DNA from: Zingiber officinale
Taxonomy: Eukaryota > Streptophyta > Magnoliopsida > Zingiberales > Zingiberaceae
Direction of reading: 5' to 3'
NCBI RefSeq assembly: GCF_018446385.1
Contig: NC_056000.1
Location: 80,114,688 to 80,178,687, forward strand
DNA: 64,000 nucleotides
Notes under the pieces: model-generated
What the model saw: the letters and a program-made list of their open reading frames with translations, nothing else
The model's database searches: none
What the model was told of the DNA's origin: nothing
Part shown: positions 23,302 through 35,869 of the stretch, in pieces
How the letters are laid out: each line of letters begins with the position of its first letter
Numbering within the stretch: position 1 is the first letter of the stretch
Position numbers and translations under genes: made by a program

Positions 23302-23565
23302 AGTTAGAGATAATAATTCAATCCTCCAAGATCAATCATATTTGCAATCAGATTAGGATAATCACATTTGCTCCACAAAATCAACTAAACATTAATATTT
23401 GATTGGATCTCCATAAATACATGATTTCACTCTAATTTTAGCATAGTTTCCTAAATATTTGACTAGCATAACATTGTGTATAAATAAAGATGGTAACCTA
23501 TACAATTGATATAGTGAATACATTGTGAAGTTCTTCTCCTCGCTCATTGTTTGCTGTAACTTCAA
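23302..23565 (+). repeat. 3' LTR remnant of copia copy 2
   Basis: Starts AGTTAGAGATAATAATTC after a purine-rich GAGGGAGGC tract. It is collinear with 8899-9160 and ends at an uncertain point after CTCCTCGCTCATTG. Confidence 0.5.
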
Positions 23566-24592
23566 CTAGTCAGAAATCTTCCTAGGATTCAAATATACAC
23601 TACCCACAACCTAAACTTTAGGAAATCATCGATAAATTGATATAAATTGAATGAGAACAACTTGTGCATGACCTGCATGAATTAGGATTTGTTGTCATTA
23701 TTTCTTCCTCAAATTTCTGATTCAAGCCACAAATAGATACAATAGGACTCAGATTAGGTTGAGTTAGGATAAGACATCAATTTCTGATAGTTTTTCGGTG
23801 GCAATCAATCAGAAATTGAAGAAGAGAGGAAACCGATGGGAATGACATGATGAGGTAGAAAAAAAAAAAATTAAAAGGTATTAATTTTTTTTAGAAAATT
23901 AGGTGGGGCTGGAACCCCCTAACCCAAGACTAGCTCTGCCCCATGATCCCTCCCACCATTTAGGAAGAACGTCCGATCTCTAGCCAAAGGCAATGGGTCT
24001 AAATTTTCAATCTGACCTATCTTTTTTTGATACTTGAGAGAAAAAAATCATATGAGATAGTACATATTAGTAAAAAAAAAAGCACGGCTTCAAGTTGCTC
24101 TATACAAGTTGTGGACATCCCTCATCGTTGGTAGGTGATTGAATGTCAGAGGGCTAATAATGAGAGTCGTTGAAATTGTTGTTGTTAGAGGTGAACAATC
24201 AGTGCAAAACTGAACCGATTGAATTAAACAAACCAAAACTGATTAAATCAATTTTTTGGACAAATCGAACCAACAAACTTTATCATCAAAACCGAACAAA
24301 CTAAACTGATTTAAAATTAATTAATTTGGTCAGTTACTAAATTAACCAATCGATTGATTGATATTGAGTAGTTAAACATCAATCGAGTTTCAGAGTTATT
24401 GTCCAATTAAAATATATCAATAGTAAATAATCAGTTTAATCAAATTTTAAATCCAACTGAATAAAATAAAAAATTTGATATATTCTTTTAAAAATTGATA
24501 TTTCAAATCAACTAAACCAATTCGTGAATGGGAATGATTTGAACAATTAATTTAATAAATTGATCTTTTACTCACTCCTAATTGTAGCTTTA
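23566..24592. other. AT-rich spacer, unit 2
   Basis: No gene seen. It is collinear with 9161-10192 and differs by several percent plus small indels. Confidence 0.5.
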
Positions 24593-25516
24593 TGTAACGA
24601 CTCGGCTCCTCGATCTCTTGGATGGCTCAACTAGCGGTCCCTTGGGCGGCCCAACTGGCGGCTCATTTGGCGACCTCTTATGTCGTCGGCCGACGACCCT
24701 CGGCTGTACTGTTACTCACTAGGTCTTCCCACACCTGGCCAGTAGATTTTTGCCTTCCCCAGGATTCGAGCTCTAGATCTCTAAGATAAATACTAGAGTT
24801 TATGAATTAATTGATCTAGAGCTCGAATCCTAGGGAAGGCAAAAATCCACTGGGCAGGGGTGGGAAGACCTAGTGAGTAACGACACGGCCGAGGGTCGAC
24901 GACATAAGGGGTCGCCAAATGGGCCGCCAGTTAGGCCGTCCATGGGGTCGTCAAATGGGTCGCCAGTTGGGCCGCCTAAGGGGCCGGGTCGTTACAATAA
25001 AAAGGTGTCTTTTATTGTAACGTCACGGCCCCTCGGCCCCTTGGGTGGCCACACTAGCGGCTCAACTGGCGGCCCCTGATGGTCCCTTGGGCTGTCATAA
25101 TAGCGGCCCAACTGGCGACCCCTTATGTCGTCATCCGACAACCCTCGGCCGTGCCGTTACTCACAAGAACTTCCCACCCCTGGCGAGTGAATTTTTGTCT
25201 TCCCCAGGATTCGAACTCTAAACCTCCAAGCTAAGTACTAGAGTTTATGAATCCTGGTAGTTAAGTGAGTGATTACTTGGCTACTAGGATTCATAAACTC
25301 TAGTACTTATCCTGGAGGCTTAGAGTTCGAATCCTGGGGAAGACAAAAATCCACTGGCCAGGCGTGGGAAGAACTTGTGACTAACGACACACGGCCGAGG
25401 GTCGTCGGTTGACGACATAAGGGGTCGCCAATTGGGTTGCCAATTGAGCCGCCCCAGGAATCACCAAATGGGCCACCAGTTGAACCACCCAAGGAGTCGA
25501 GGGCCAGGTCGTTACA
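24593..25516. mobile_element. Composite foldback element, unit 2
   Basis: Same structure as 10193-11120: two adjacent foldbacks with TGTAACG/CGTTACA ends. Here the outer target duplication is perfect: CTTTA at 24588-24592 and at 25517-25521. Confidence 0.82.
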
Positions 25517-25521
25517 CTTTA

Positions 25522-26719
25522 AGTCGACGAGAAATAGAGCCATTTGTTAATAATGTGGCTCACTTCATGAATTTGATTGGCATCAATTGTTGATCCGATA
25601 CCGTTTGGATCGTCAGTTGGGCAAATGGTTTCAAGTATAGCAAGGTCTCCTTTTTAAAATAATAATTTTTTTTAAAAAAAATTATTGCTCGCCTTAAATA
25701 TAGGGATACATGGGACTTGATAAATTGCACACGGCTATGTTTTATCTATAACTTTTTTTAAAAAATGTGTAAATAAATAAATTTTAAAAATAATGATTTT
25801 AATAATTTTTAAAATCTTTATAAATTTTCACTTAGTTAGCATTGATTAATTCAAATATCATTTTCTTTTATTAAATGATTTTATGGTAAATCTTTATAAT
25901 GTCGTATTAATTCAAATTTCATTTGATTCATGTTTTTTTCTAAATAAGTTTATTCTAAACTCCTTAACTAGGAATGTAAATGAACCAAATCGCTCATGAG
26001 CTATTTAACGCTTGATTCGATAAAAGCTCGTTTGAACTTATTTAATGAGGCTCGTTAAGATAAATAATCAGGCTCAAGTTTCACCATATTCATCTCGTTA
26101 ACTCATGAACATGTTTGTTAAGTTCATAAATCAACTTTTAAATAAAAAAATTATAATTTTGATATTGAATTTATACATTTTACACTCTACTCATGAAATA
26201 TATAGATAACTATATTAAATTTATTTATTAGAATAAAATAGTAAATTTTAATAAGAATATTATAATTTTCTCTAAATATATAATTTAGTTTTTAATGAAT
26301 ATTTAAATTTATAATTTATATTTTTTAAGCTCGTTTAGGCTTGATAAAAGCTCGAATAAGTTCGTGAGCTATGAATATATTTATTAAATAAAACTCGAGC
26401 TCGGCTCAATTACAAATGAGCAAAACTCAAACATTCAAGAGTTCTGCTCGTCTCGATTTGATTACACCCCTATCCTTAACTTATTTTATCAAAAAAAAGT
26501 TTATTCTTTCTAAACTCCTTAACTCATATCTCTATCTTAATTTTTTTAAAATAATAAACAAATTAGTTTTAAAATTATTGAATTTTTAATAATTTTTATG
26601 GTAAATCTTTATAACTTCCTTTAGCGTTGATTAATTCAAACGTCATTTGATTCATTCTCCTTTCTATGTTTTTTTTTATCAAAATAATTTTACTCCAAAT
26701 TATTCACGACAATCATATT
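25522..26719. other. AT-rich spacer before gypsy insertion, unit 2
   Basis: No gene seen. It ends with the target sequence ATATT (26715-26719) directly before the gypsy LTR. Confidence 0.6.
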
Positions 26720-28123
26720 TGATACGGTTGGCGCTGGAGGGGCCCAAGAGGAAAGGATTAGAAAAGTCAAGGTCATATGGTGGTCAAAAGTCAAGAGGAT
26801 GTGGCAGTCAATAGTCAAGGCAACTTGGCGGTCGAATAGTCAAGCTGACGGGGCAGTCAGAGTTGAGCATAGGGGGTAGCCAAGGGCCAGGCGGACTTGT
26901 TCATCGAAGGGGCAGAGCTGTAGGAGAACGAAGAGAGACGATAGGGGGAACACCAGGCACAGGTCGGGATCGACAGAGCTGTATAGAGGCAGCTCGGTCT
27001 GCAGGTCCACCATTCGAAAGCCCGGGAGTGCAAGTCACAAATCACAGGTCGGACGCGGCAGAGCTATGTAGAGACGGTTTGGTCGGCAGGTCTGCGAGTC
27101 GAAGGATCGGAAGTGCAAGTTACGAATGATCTACAGACCTGCGGTAGAGGGCCAGGAAATACAAAGCACAGAGGTAGGTCGGAAGCGGCAGAACCGGGCA
27201 GAGGCAGGTCGAGATCGGCAGAGCTGAGCAGAAGCAGCTCGATCTACAGACCTGCGGTAGAGGGCCAGGAAATACAAAGCACAGAGGTAGGTCGGGAGCG
27301 GCAGGTCGGGAGCGGCAGAGCTGAGCAGAGTGAGGGCCGGGAAATACAAAGCACAGAGGTAGGTCGAGATCGGCGAGCTGAGCAGAGTCAGGGCCAGGAA
27401 ATACAAAGCACAGAGGTAGGTCGGGATCGGCAGAGCTGAGCAGAGTAGGGCCAGGAAATACAAAGCACAGAGGTAGGTCGGGATCGGCAGAGCTGAGCAG
27501 AGTCAGCCCATCTGGCAGGTAACACTTAGAGGCTAGAGTCGATCAGAAGAGGCGAGGCCGGTGCAAGTCACAATGGATCGGAGAAGCTAAGTAGTGCGGG
27601 TGCAGAGAATCTCAACGGTCCATCGAGGATAATCATTACATTCCAATAGTGCGAGCGAAGGCGGAGGTTCCTAAAACGAAAAGATACCCTCACAACCAGT
27701 AGCAGCCTGCCAGCTATCCATCACTACAAGACAAAACTTATGTGCGAAGGCGGAGGTCCCTAAATAGAAAGATGCTTTCACGACGAATGGCAGTACGATA
27801 GGTGTCCGGGACTAGAGGACAAAGCCCAGCGTCTAACGTTTTCTGACAGGAGGGCAGGTCCTAAGAGAGGAGGACGCATAAAAAGGGAGAGATCCCTCGT
27901 ACGCAGGTACGCGCACACATTCCCTCGTCACTTTTTCCACAACTGTTTTTTCCTCTTCTTCTCTCTGCTTTTTTCGGGGGAAAAAGGACCTGACTTGAGC
28001 GTCGGAGGGCCTGATCCGGGGACTTTTTCCCTGGGTTGTGGGATCCGAATCACCTACGACTTTCCGTCAACGCCCAGTCCACCGCGACCAGCCTCCGTCC
28101 GACCCAGCTTCCGGACGGGATCA
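26720..28123 (+). repeat. 5' LTR of gypsy copy 1 (1,404 bp)
   Basis: TG...CA ends. It contains five irregular tandem units around GGGCCAGGAAATACAAAGC (near 27151, 27264, 27336, 27393 and 27450) and a TATA-like CATAAAAAGGG at 27877. Relative to the other LTRs it lacks about 45 bases just before GGGATCCGAATCACC. Confidence 0.85.
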
Positions 28124-28127
28124 AATT

Positions 28128-28145
28128 TGGCGCCGTTTGTGGGAA
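28128..28145 (+). other. Primer-binding site of gypsy copy 1
   Basis: TGGCGCCGTTTGTGGGAA begins four bases after the LTR end. The TGGCGCCGTT core is shared with primer-binding sites of many plant Athila/Tat-type elements. The exact priming tRNA cannot be assigned by eye. Confidence 0.6.
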
Positions 28146-28173
28146 ACACAAGAACCTGATCCGGAACGTGAAG

Positions 28174-29900
28174 ATGGAGGATTCTGGTCGAAGCTCCAGC
28201 AGGAGGATTAACGTTACCATGACCGCGGGGGAGTACGAGCTTTTCAAGGAGGTCAGAAAGCAGGCCGCCTCCGAAAGACAAGGCACAGTTTCACGACCTC
28301 GCCTAGCCCCTGAGGCATCCAAAGAACTGGCTCCCGCTTCCGACAGGAGCTCAAAGAGGAAGCAGCCGGAAGAACTCCCGCGTGCTTCATTTCGAGAGCC
28401 CCGCCGCGATTATCATCGGTCCGGACCTCGCGAGCGTAGCCCAAAGAAGGAGGAGCCGCGAGCTTCAGTGGCGGAAAGCTCTCTACACCCGCCTCGGGGT
28501 TCAGGAAAGGGGAAGGCTGTGATCCCGGCTGAAGATCTGCCTGAAGATCCTGACGATAAGGTACCCTTCTCTGCCCAGATCTTGAAAGAAAGCCTGCCGA
28601 GGGGTTACCGAGCCCCAAACATTGGAGAATATGATGGGAGTAAGGACCCAGAAGAGCATCTGCGAAAGTTCAAGAACGCGGCTATATCGTATCAATATAG
28701 CGATGCCGTCAAATGCCGAGTCTTCCTACACACCTTGTCCGGATCGGCGCAAAAGTGGTTCGACGGATTGCCCCCGGAATCCATCAGCTGCTTCATGGAC
28801 TTCAAAACGGCCTTCTTGCGCCGTTTCGCCAGCAGCCGTAAGTACCAAAAAATCGACCACTGTCTTTTTGCTCTCAAGCAGGAGTCAACTGAGCCCCTGC
28901 GAAACTACATCAATCGATTCAGTTAGGTGGCCAACGACGTCCCCTCTGCCACCTCTGAGATATTGATGAGCGCCTTCTCCCACGGGCTGCGAGAAGGGGA
29001 ATTCTTCAGGGATCTTATCAAAAACCCTGTCCGGAGTTTCGACGACATGGTGGAAAAGGCCTCTTGCTACATCAAGGTAGAAGAAGCTCAGGCTGCTAAA
29101 AGGAAAGCCGAGAAGACGGTGGCCCCTGGCAATCGACCTGAAAGGAGTGCCCAGCTCGCCCTTCAGTAGCCCGCCGGACCTGCCTCGGCCCAGGGGGCCA
29201 GCCAGCTCCTCTTTGTGTGTACCGCGCGCCGACCTGACCAAGGGAGCGCCATCGCTATCATCGGTCCCGTCGCACGATCTGCAATCGCCCACCTTCGTGA
29301 TTCTAGTGCAGACAAACACCCCGGAGTTAGTGCCTCAAATACAAGGATGGAAGAAGAGCCAGAATCGAAGCGCCATCGACTCCAAATGCCCGTCTGGCCT
29401 GGCCTCTAATGGCTAGTCCCGGAAGATCAAAGAGATCTTTGGAAGAGCCAAGCCGGTAACGCCTTGCTGTGAGAGAGATCGGCATGATCTCGGGAGCCGA
29501 TGGAGACTCGGGGCTCAGAAATCACATAGCGGCCGATATATATAGTGGGAACGGGACATCCTGCCGCCTGTCCTAGCAGGCCCCAAGACTTGAGGGTTTA
29601 GAAGCGCCCATGATGATGCTCTCATAATTAAAGTCACATCGTCACCCATGCGGCCAGCTCGGGTTGTGGAGTATACGTTTGAGGGGCCGAGGCCAAGGCA
29701 TCTTTCTTTCTGGGTTCACGGTGTAACGAGGTCAAACCCATGGGCCCGGTCGGCCATCTCATTAAACCTTGGTTGGTGCTCAGGAGGCACCTTTATCGTA
29801 GATTCGCCTTCCTCACAGCGTCATCGGGAGACCCGGCTCTGCATGAGTTACGGGCGGCCTCTTTCACCAAAGATCAAGTTTCCAGGCGAGCTAGTTGGAG
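28174..29900 (+). pseudogene. gag-protease of gypsy copy 1
   Basis: Reads MEDSGRSSSRRINVTM, then a retrotransposon gag domain (GEYDGSKDPEEHLRKFKNAA, SGSAQKWFDGLPPESI, FLRRFASSRKYQ). An in-frame TAG at 28924-28926 replaces the CAG codon of copy 2. The frame resumes from 28927 to about 29140. After that the sequence is riddled with small deletions relative to copy 2, and the protease active-site DTGSS is lost (near 29665). It cannot make a functional protein. Confidence 0.8.
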
Positions 29901-32900
29901 AAGTTAAAGGAGAGCAAAGGTGTCGTGATTACATTGACATGGTTGGTGAGTCGTAAGACCAGGATGGTGGGTATGCCAAGAGGAACCCTACATCTTGAAG
30001 AACCGATCCTTGGGAGGAGGTCAACACCGCAGCATCGGAGAGCATCACCCACATCTCCGCGATGACCCAGCTTAAAGTGGAGGATATGTACGGCCGCCAG
30101 GCAACCGCGTCTTTGCTTGGGTGAGGAGTTACCCGGTTAGACGGTGAGCCAAGTTGCACCTAATACGAAGCTAAGCTGGTCAGTAAGAAGAGAAATTTCC
30201 GAGAATAAAATTATCCGGACTGCAGTAGCACTCCAAGGCTTGGAGTATCCGAGAGGTGCAATTCCGTCTTGGCTCTCTAATGTTGTATTGGTCAAGAAAC
30301 CTAACAACAAGTGGAGGGTGTGCATAGACTTCCGCGACCTCAACAAAGCCACCCCCAAGGACTGTTATCCTCTCCCACGGATCGATCAGGTGGTGGACTC
30401 AACTGCTGGTTGTGAAAGGATATGCATGATGGACGCTTATCAGGGATATCATCAAATACCCTTAGCCAAGGAAGACCAGGAGAAGGTCAGCTTCATAACG
30501 GCTGACGGTACTTTCTGCTATACCGTCATGCCGTTCGGGCTCAGAAACGCGGGGGCCACATACCAAAGGATGATGGACAAGGTTTTCCGGAGCCAGATCG
30601 GGCGGAACGTCGAAGTTTATGTTGATGACATATTGATCAAGTCCCCCCTGGCTTTTAACCTCATTAGAGACGTGGATGAAACTTGCGGGACCCTAAGGCA
30701 ATACGGCGTGAAGCTGAACCCCTTGAAATGCCTATTCGGGGCCAAAGGAGGGAAATTCCTGGGGTATCTGGTGATTGAGCGAGGGATCGAGGCCAATCCG
30801 GAGAAGGTGCAAGCGCTCCGGAGTATGCAGATCCCTCAGAATCTGAAGGAGGCACAAAAGCTGGTCGGCAGGATAACAGCGCTGTCCCGATTCATCTCTA
30901 GATTTGCGGACCGAGCCGCGCCCTTCTTCAAAGTACTCAGGAAGGGGGCTAAGTTTCAGTGGACGGAGGAGTGCACCCAGGCCTTTGAAGAGCTGAAGCA
31001 GTACCTGGAGTCCTTGCCATCGCTGTTTAAGCCTGTTGAGGGAGAGCCTCTTTGGGTCTACTTGTCACCACCCCGAGGGCCGTGCTAGTTAAGGGAGGGA
31101 TAATGTACAACGGCCTGTATTTTTCAGATCTATTGAAGGGGGCCGAGTCTTCGAGATATCGGCCCTGGAAAAGTTGGTCTATGGACTTGTTCTCATGGCT
31201 CGAGTCTCGGCCGATTTTAGCACACCCCATTACCGTCTTGACAAGACAACTGATGGCGAGCTCTCACCAAGGTGGAAGGGTCGGCTTATCAAGTGGGCAG
31301 CTGAGCTAGGGAATATGGCACAATATCAGCCCGAACCGCAATCAAAGCGAGCTCGGCAGATTTCCATGTAAGTACACCCAACGGACTCGAGGGTCCGAAA
31401 TCACGTGGACGGGTCGGCCCATCGAGGTGTAGGAGCACTTCTCATATCCTCAGGAGATATCATCTTGGTCGTGTGTTAAATTTCGAGCTACCAACAATGA
31501 GATGAATATGAAGCTCTACTAAAGACCTGCAAGCAGCTCGGCATGTCAGATATACTCCGATTCCCAGCTAGTAACTCGGCAGACAGTGGGCAGTTTGGGG
31601 TGAATAGCGAGAAGATGCAAGTTTATAAGGAGGCTTATGAAAAGATGAAGGAGAATTCAAGGAGGTCACAGTATCGAAGATTCCTAGAGCTGAAAATGAA
31701 AGAGCGGATGAGTTGGCTAAAATGGCTGATCCCACGAGCACTTGGCCGATGATCTATAGCACCTTCCTTGTAGCGGATAGATCTATAGAATAACGAAGTA
31801 ATTGATTGGAGAGCGTCCATAATAAGCTTCCTTGACGAGGCCATGCCAACGCGAGGAAGCGCAGATGCTCGGGAGGAAGCCCACTCTTATGATGATTGAG
31901 GATCAATGTACAAAAGGTCTTTCTCCGCACTCTACTCAAGTGCCTGAATATGGAGGAAGCGGACCAGCTTTGCGAGAGATACATTGAGTCTTTGTGGTAA
32001 TCACTTTGGGAAGAACTGCCTCGGAAGGTATTGGCTTGGTTATTCCGCTTACTACACGGATGACGCATGTTGGTGAATACATCTATCATGCCGTACAGGA
32101 GCCCGACGCCCTCCATGCTGCTAGAACTTCTACAATATCATCCCTTTGACCAATGTGGTATGGATATCGTGGCCTTTCAGGTAGCTCTGCAGGCGCTTCT
32201 TGGTAGCGAGACTACTTCTCCAAATGGGTAGAGGCCTTGGCCGAGAATCTTGAAGATGGTGATCTAGTTCCTATGGAAAAATATCTTTCTGATTTGGCTT
32301 ACATGTTGGTAGTGTCGGCACAATTTCGGGGACACGGGATACGTAATTGGTGCAAGGGGTTATCATAACTCAGCCTTTACCTCGGTGGCTCATCCTCAGT
32401 AATGGTCGGACCGGTAGTCAATCGGGAAAATACGGGCTTAAAGTCAAATGGATCATGGGGCAGCAGGTGGACGAGCTCCCGAGGCTTTTGTGGCTCTCTG
32501 ATACGCCCGAGAAAGCACGTCCGACACCCTTCCATCGGTCTATGGTAATGGAAGTGGGTTCCTCTGGAGGTGGGATACCTTCCATAAGAAGGATGCCGTC
32601 GATGAAGGAACACCGCTGCGCTGGTGAACTAGATTTCATCAAGAAATTGTGAACAAATTGCCAGGTTGAAGCCTCGAGAGGATGAGACAGAACTATAATA
32701 GGAAGGTGATCCCTCGGTTCTTCGGAGAAGGTGACCTGGTCTGGAAGCAGACAAAGCCCTTAGGGGAAGTGACAAAGTTGACACCTCGATGGGACGGACC
32801 ATACAAAGTCGTCAAGAAATTGACATCGGGGGCCTATTATCTGCAGGACGCTCAAGGAAGGAAACTGGATCGACCTTGGAGCTCTAACTACCTACGGCCC

Positions 32901-32912
32901 TATCGGGTTTGA
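29901..32912 (+). pseudogene. RT-RNase H-integrase of gypsy copy 1
   Basis: An intact-looking RT block (about 30270-31060) encodes WRVCIDFRDLNKATPKDCYP, FCYTVMPFGLRNAGATYQRM and YVDDILIKS. It keeps six C residues at 30643-30648, where copy 2 has lost one. On both sides (about 29140-30263 and 31060-32680) the sequence is broken by dozens of small indels compared with copy 2. The integrase core and RNase H are therefore only recognisable piecewise (for example ENERADELAKMA-like remnants near 31690). From 32682 to the stop at 32912 the integrase tail is clean again (GDLVWKQTKPLGEVTKL, WDGPYKVV). Inactive. Confidence 0.8.
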
Positions 32913-33101
32913 GGGGCTAGCTCCGCTAGTACAGAAGGGGTCAGGCCAGAAGCTCGGAGACAGTAAAATAGTCAAGTAAAAATTAGAAGATGCATATGTA
33001 CATGTAAAAATTCTTCAGTTCAAACGACTGGTATAGATCATTTGAAAGGAGCAAAAATTTCATCCGGGAAGCCTTGAATGATTTCGCCCGAGTCCAAAAA
33101 G

Positions 33102-35460
33102 CTACCGGGGGGGGATAGAGTTCAAGAAATTCTGCGCGTGAAGCTGTCGGATAACCTCGGCCGCCGTGTACGGTATGGTCGCGGAAAAGCGTGCTCCAGC
33201 TTGAGATAAGAATTCAGGGGAAGTCAGATAAGAAGTTCGACTACGCAGGCAACGAGCCTCTTCTCCCTCTTGATAAACTGACAAAGCAGTGGACACTCCC
33301 ATCAGAGTCGTCCGAGACTGAGACAGTTCCTCCCTCAAGGCCTTCAGCTCTGCTTCTTGGGCTGCCAACTTAGCTGCCTGAGCCTCCAGCTTATTGTCCT
33401 TCTCCCATATCAGGGTATCTCTGGACTGAATCTCCCGAACCTGGTGGGCGAGCTGTTGCTGATATCCCGCCTCTTGTGCAGCTCTTTCTTCACGCACAGC
33501 TCGGAGCTCATCTCTGACCTGCGTCAGAGACCTTTTTTGCCACTCAGTCTGGTTGGTTAGAGTTCGGATCTCGGCTCGCAATGCGTGGTTGGCTTGAGCA
33601 GGATCATTCAGTTGTAGCTCTAGTTCAGAGACTTTGTCCCGGAGTTCTTTGCTTTCATGGTTGAGGGTGTGGAAGGATTGGTTCAGCACTAGGGATTCTG
33701 CGTGAGTCTGGACCAAGAATAACAGCCCTCAGTTAAAGCAAACTCGCATCCAGAAGGAGGAGCAAGGTACTTACTTTAGCCCAAGACTTCGAGAACCTAT
33801 CCATTTGAGCTAGGGGTGACAAGCTACCCATTTGACTCATGCTCTCTACCCACAAGCTGCCAAGGCAGCCTTTCATCGCCAAGACGCTAGTAGGGACATC
33901 ATGTCGTCGAGCCTGAGCTGCCTCAGAGGGGATAGTGGTCCTATAACAATGGCGGGCAGGTTGAGAAGGGCCTGCATCCGAGCCGGGAGGAGCAGGAGGC
34001 GGCTCGGGAGTGGGCTCGCCTGATGCTGCGCCACGTTGCTCACCTGGGCTGTCCTCCTCCTGAGGAATGGGGGCAGAACGAGACGCAGAGGGTCTTCCCC
34101 TGTAGGGGTTGGGGGAGGCTGCCAGGGAAATAGCGCAACAATAACAAGAGGAAATGATGTTAGAGCTAGCCATGATGACGGCAGGGAGCACTGCGGTGAT
34201 AGAGGAACAACATCGAGTCTGCAAGAAGTCAGACCTGGTCTTCGGCGCCGTCTTTGAAGTTGGGGCTGATCATCAGAGCCAGAGTCGTCAGAGCGAGGTA
34301 GACCCTGGGGGGAGGCCGCGGCGTCACCACCCGCAGCGCCTCGACCAGACAAGCCTCGGCCCGCACGATGAAGAGCGACGCGACCCCGTCTGGAGGCCCG
34401 GGGGGCCCCTCGGAAGACCCGCCTAGCTCGAGGGCTAGTCTGAGCATGACCCCGATCCCCGCTTGGGGCGACTGGTGGAGGAGGAGATTCATGCGCAGTG
34501 GGGTCGGAAACGGGTTGAACTGTCGCCCCAAAGGAAACGGGGCCGGGATGAGAGAGTTGCCTCCTCTCCAAGATTACTCGACCACGTCGCATTATTTCCA
34601 GATCGTCTAGGGGCAGGGGCAGAACTTCTGAGGCACGATACAAGGCCTCTGCTGTAGGCGTCGACACGGAAGGTTACCCTTACAGAGAAAACAAGCGTAA
34701 GCAGGAGAGGAGAGCTAAGCGTGGATTTACCTAATGAGCGCGGAGCCCCGGAGAAGGAGGGATTCAGCCGGAAAAAAGAAAGCATGTCTTCAGATAACAG
34801 TCTCGTCAGATCCAGGCGCCAATGCTCCATTCTTGTCGCCGCTGCAGCATAGGAGAGGTCCATGTGAAACTCTTCCAATGCCGGAGGCGGAGGAAGTTCA
34901 GGTTGCCAATGCGTAGGCCAGCCTGTCTCCTTGCGAAACCGGAGAAAAAAGAACTTTTTCCTCCAGTTGGCGCGAGGAGAAGGGAGACGGGAGAAGAAGG
35001 CAGTTTGATTGCGAGCTTGAAAGTCAAAAAGACCATCGGCACGCCGAACAAGAGCGAAGAAGCAGTGAAAGAGAGGAGCAGACCAGGAAACTTCGCAAAC
35101 CTCACAGAGTATCACGAAGCCACATAAAATCTTTATGGAGTTGGGAGTTAACTGACCCAAGGAGATGTTGAAGTAGCGGCACACTCCAAAAAGGAAAGGA
35201 TGTGGAGGTAGACGAAGGCCAGACACAAATTGCTCAGTGAAGAAAGTACACGAACCCAGCGGAGGATCGAAGTAAAAGTTTGCACTAGTAGGGATAATAG
35301 GGCGGAAGCTAGCAGGGATTTCATAAGTGTACCGTAGGTCATCCCAATCTAACTCGGTGAAGGTCGAAATGCCTGGAAAATGCTCCGCCAACAGAGAGAC
35401 CCAGGAAGGGGAGGCCATGGTAGAAGATAGCGCCTTAGAGGATGGAGAGGACAACCGCAA
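33102..35460 (-). CDS. Antisense spliced gene of the gypsy element, copy 1
   Basis: Opposite strand to pol and tail-to-tail with it. The proposed exons are 35460-34731, 34651-34235, 34118-33775 and 33707-33102. Introns are GT-AG, the phases agree, and the sum is 2,097 bases, or 698 residues. Translation may instead begin at the ATG at 35418. The N-terminal part (residues about 15-230) resembles the plant family called putative gypsy-type transposon (PF04195): STFTELDWDDLRYTYEIP, GLRLPPHPFLFGVCRYF and LTPNSIKILCGFVILCEV. A Pro/Arg-rich middle follows. The last exon is a heptad-rich coiled coil (residues about 497-640: ESKELRDKVSELELQLND, LAAQEAELKALREELSQS). An extra G in a G-run (8 versus 7, near 33107-33114) shifts the C-terminal end, which is 21 residues longer in copy 2. 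Function unknown. Antisense genes downstream of pol are known in Tat elements such as Grande and Retand. Confidence 0.65.
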
Positions 35461-35869
35461 AGGAGCGCCGAAGGGGACGGGATGGATCGCAGCAAGGTTG
35501 CGGAGTAAATTAGTCGGCGGCGGCGACGTTTGAGTGCTTTACTGTGATGGCGAAAGAAAGAGTCAGATAATACTTATAGGTATGGTGGGTGGAGGACACT
35601 TTCGTGAGTCAACAACGGACGGTAGATGCAGGGTCTGGAGTAGACGGGGGACGCTCTGCGGTGAGCTTCGAGAAGATAACCAGGGGGCATTAAGGGAAAG
35701 ACAAGGGCTCGAGATACGAAGCGCCTCCCTAGGAAATTGTGTCAAACAGGACAAAAGCGTACAGAGGGGTCACCAGAAGGCGGATAAGTCAAACTGCTGG
35801 CAGCACTGACACGCGAGGTAACCTTTAGCCCGTGCAAGCTCATTAGAAGGGCGAGTGGGAGGAAAGGCT
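35461..35869. other. Gypsy internal sequence between antisense gene and nested insertion
   Basis: GC-rich, with no gene recognised. It presumably holds the antisense promoter and sequence leading to the 3' LTR. Confidence 0.4.
35571..35578 (-). promoter_or_regulatory. Possible TATA box for the antisense gene
   Basis: The minus strand reads CCTATAAGTATTATC, with TATAAGTA about 110 bases upstream of the first in-frame ATG at 35460. Position and sequence are suitable, but there is no other support. Confidence 0.3.

Noticed and set aside
27113..27463. Open frames with repeated GQEIQSTEVGRD-type units and the matching minus frame
   Set aside because: Translation of the variable repeat array in the gypsy LTR, not a gene.
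28050..28695. Minus-strand frames across the gag region of both gypsy copies
   Set aside because: Mirror-frame shadows of the gag coding sequence; no domain and no splice support.
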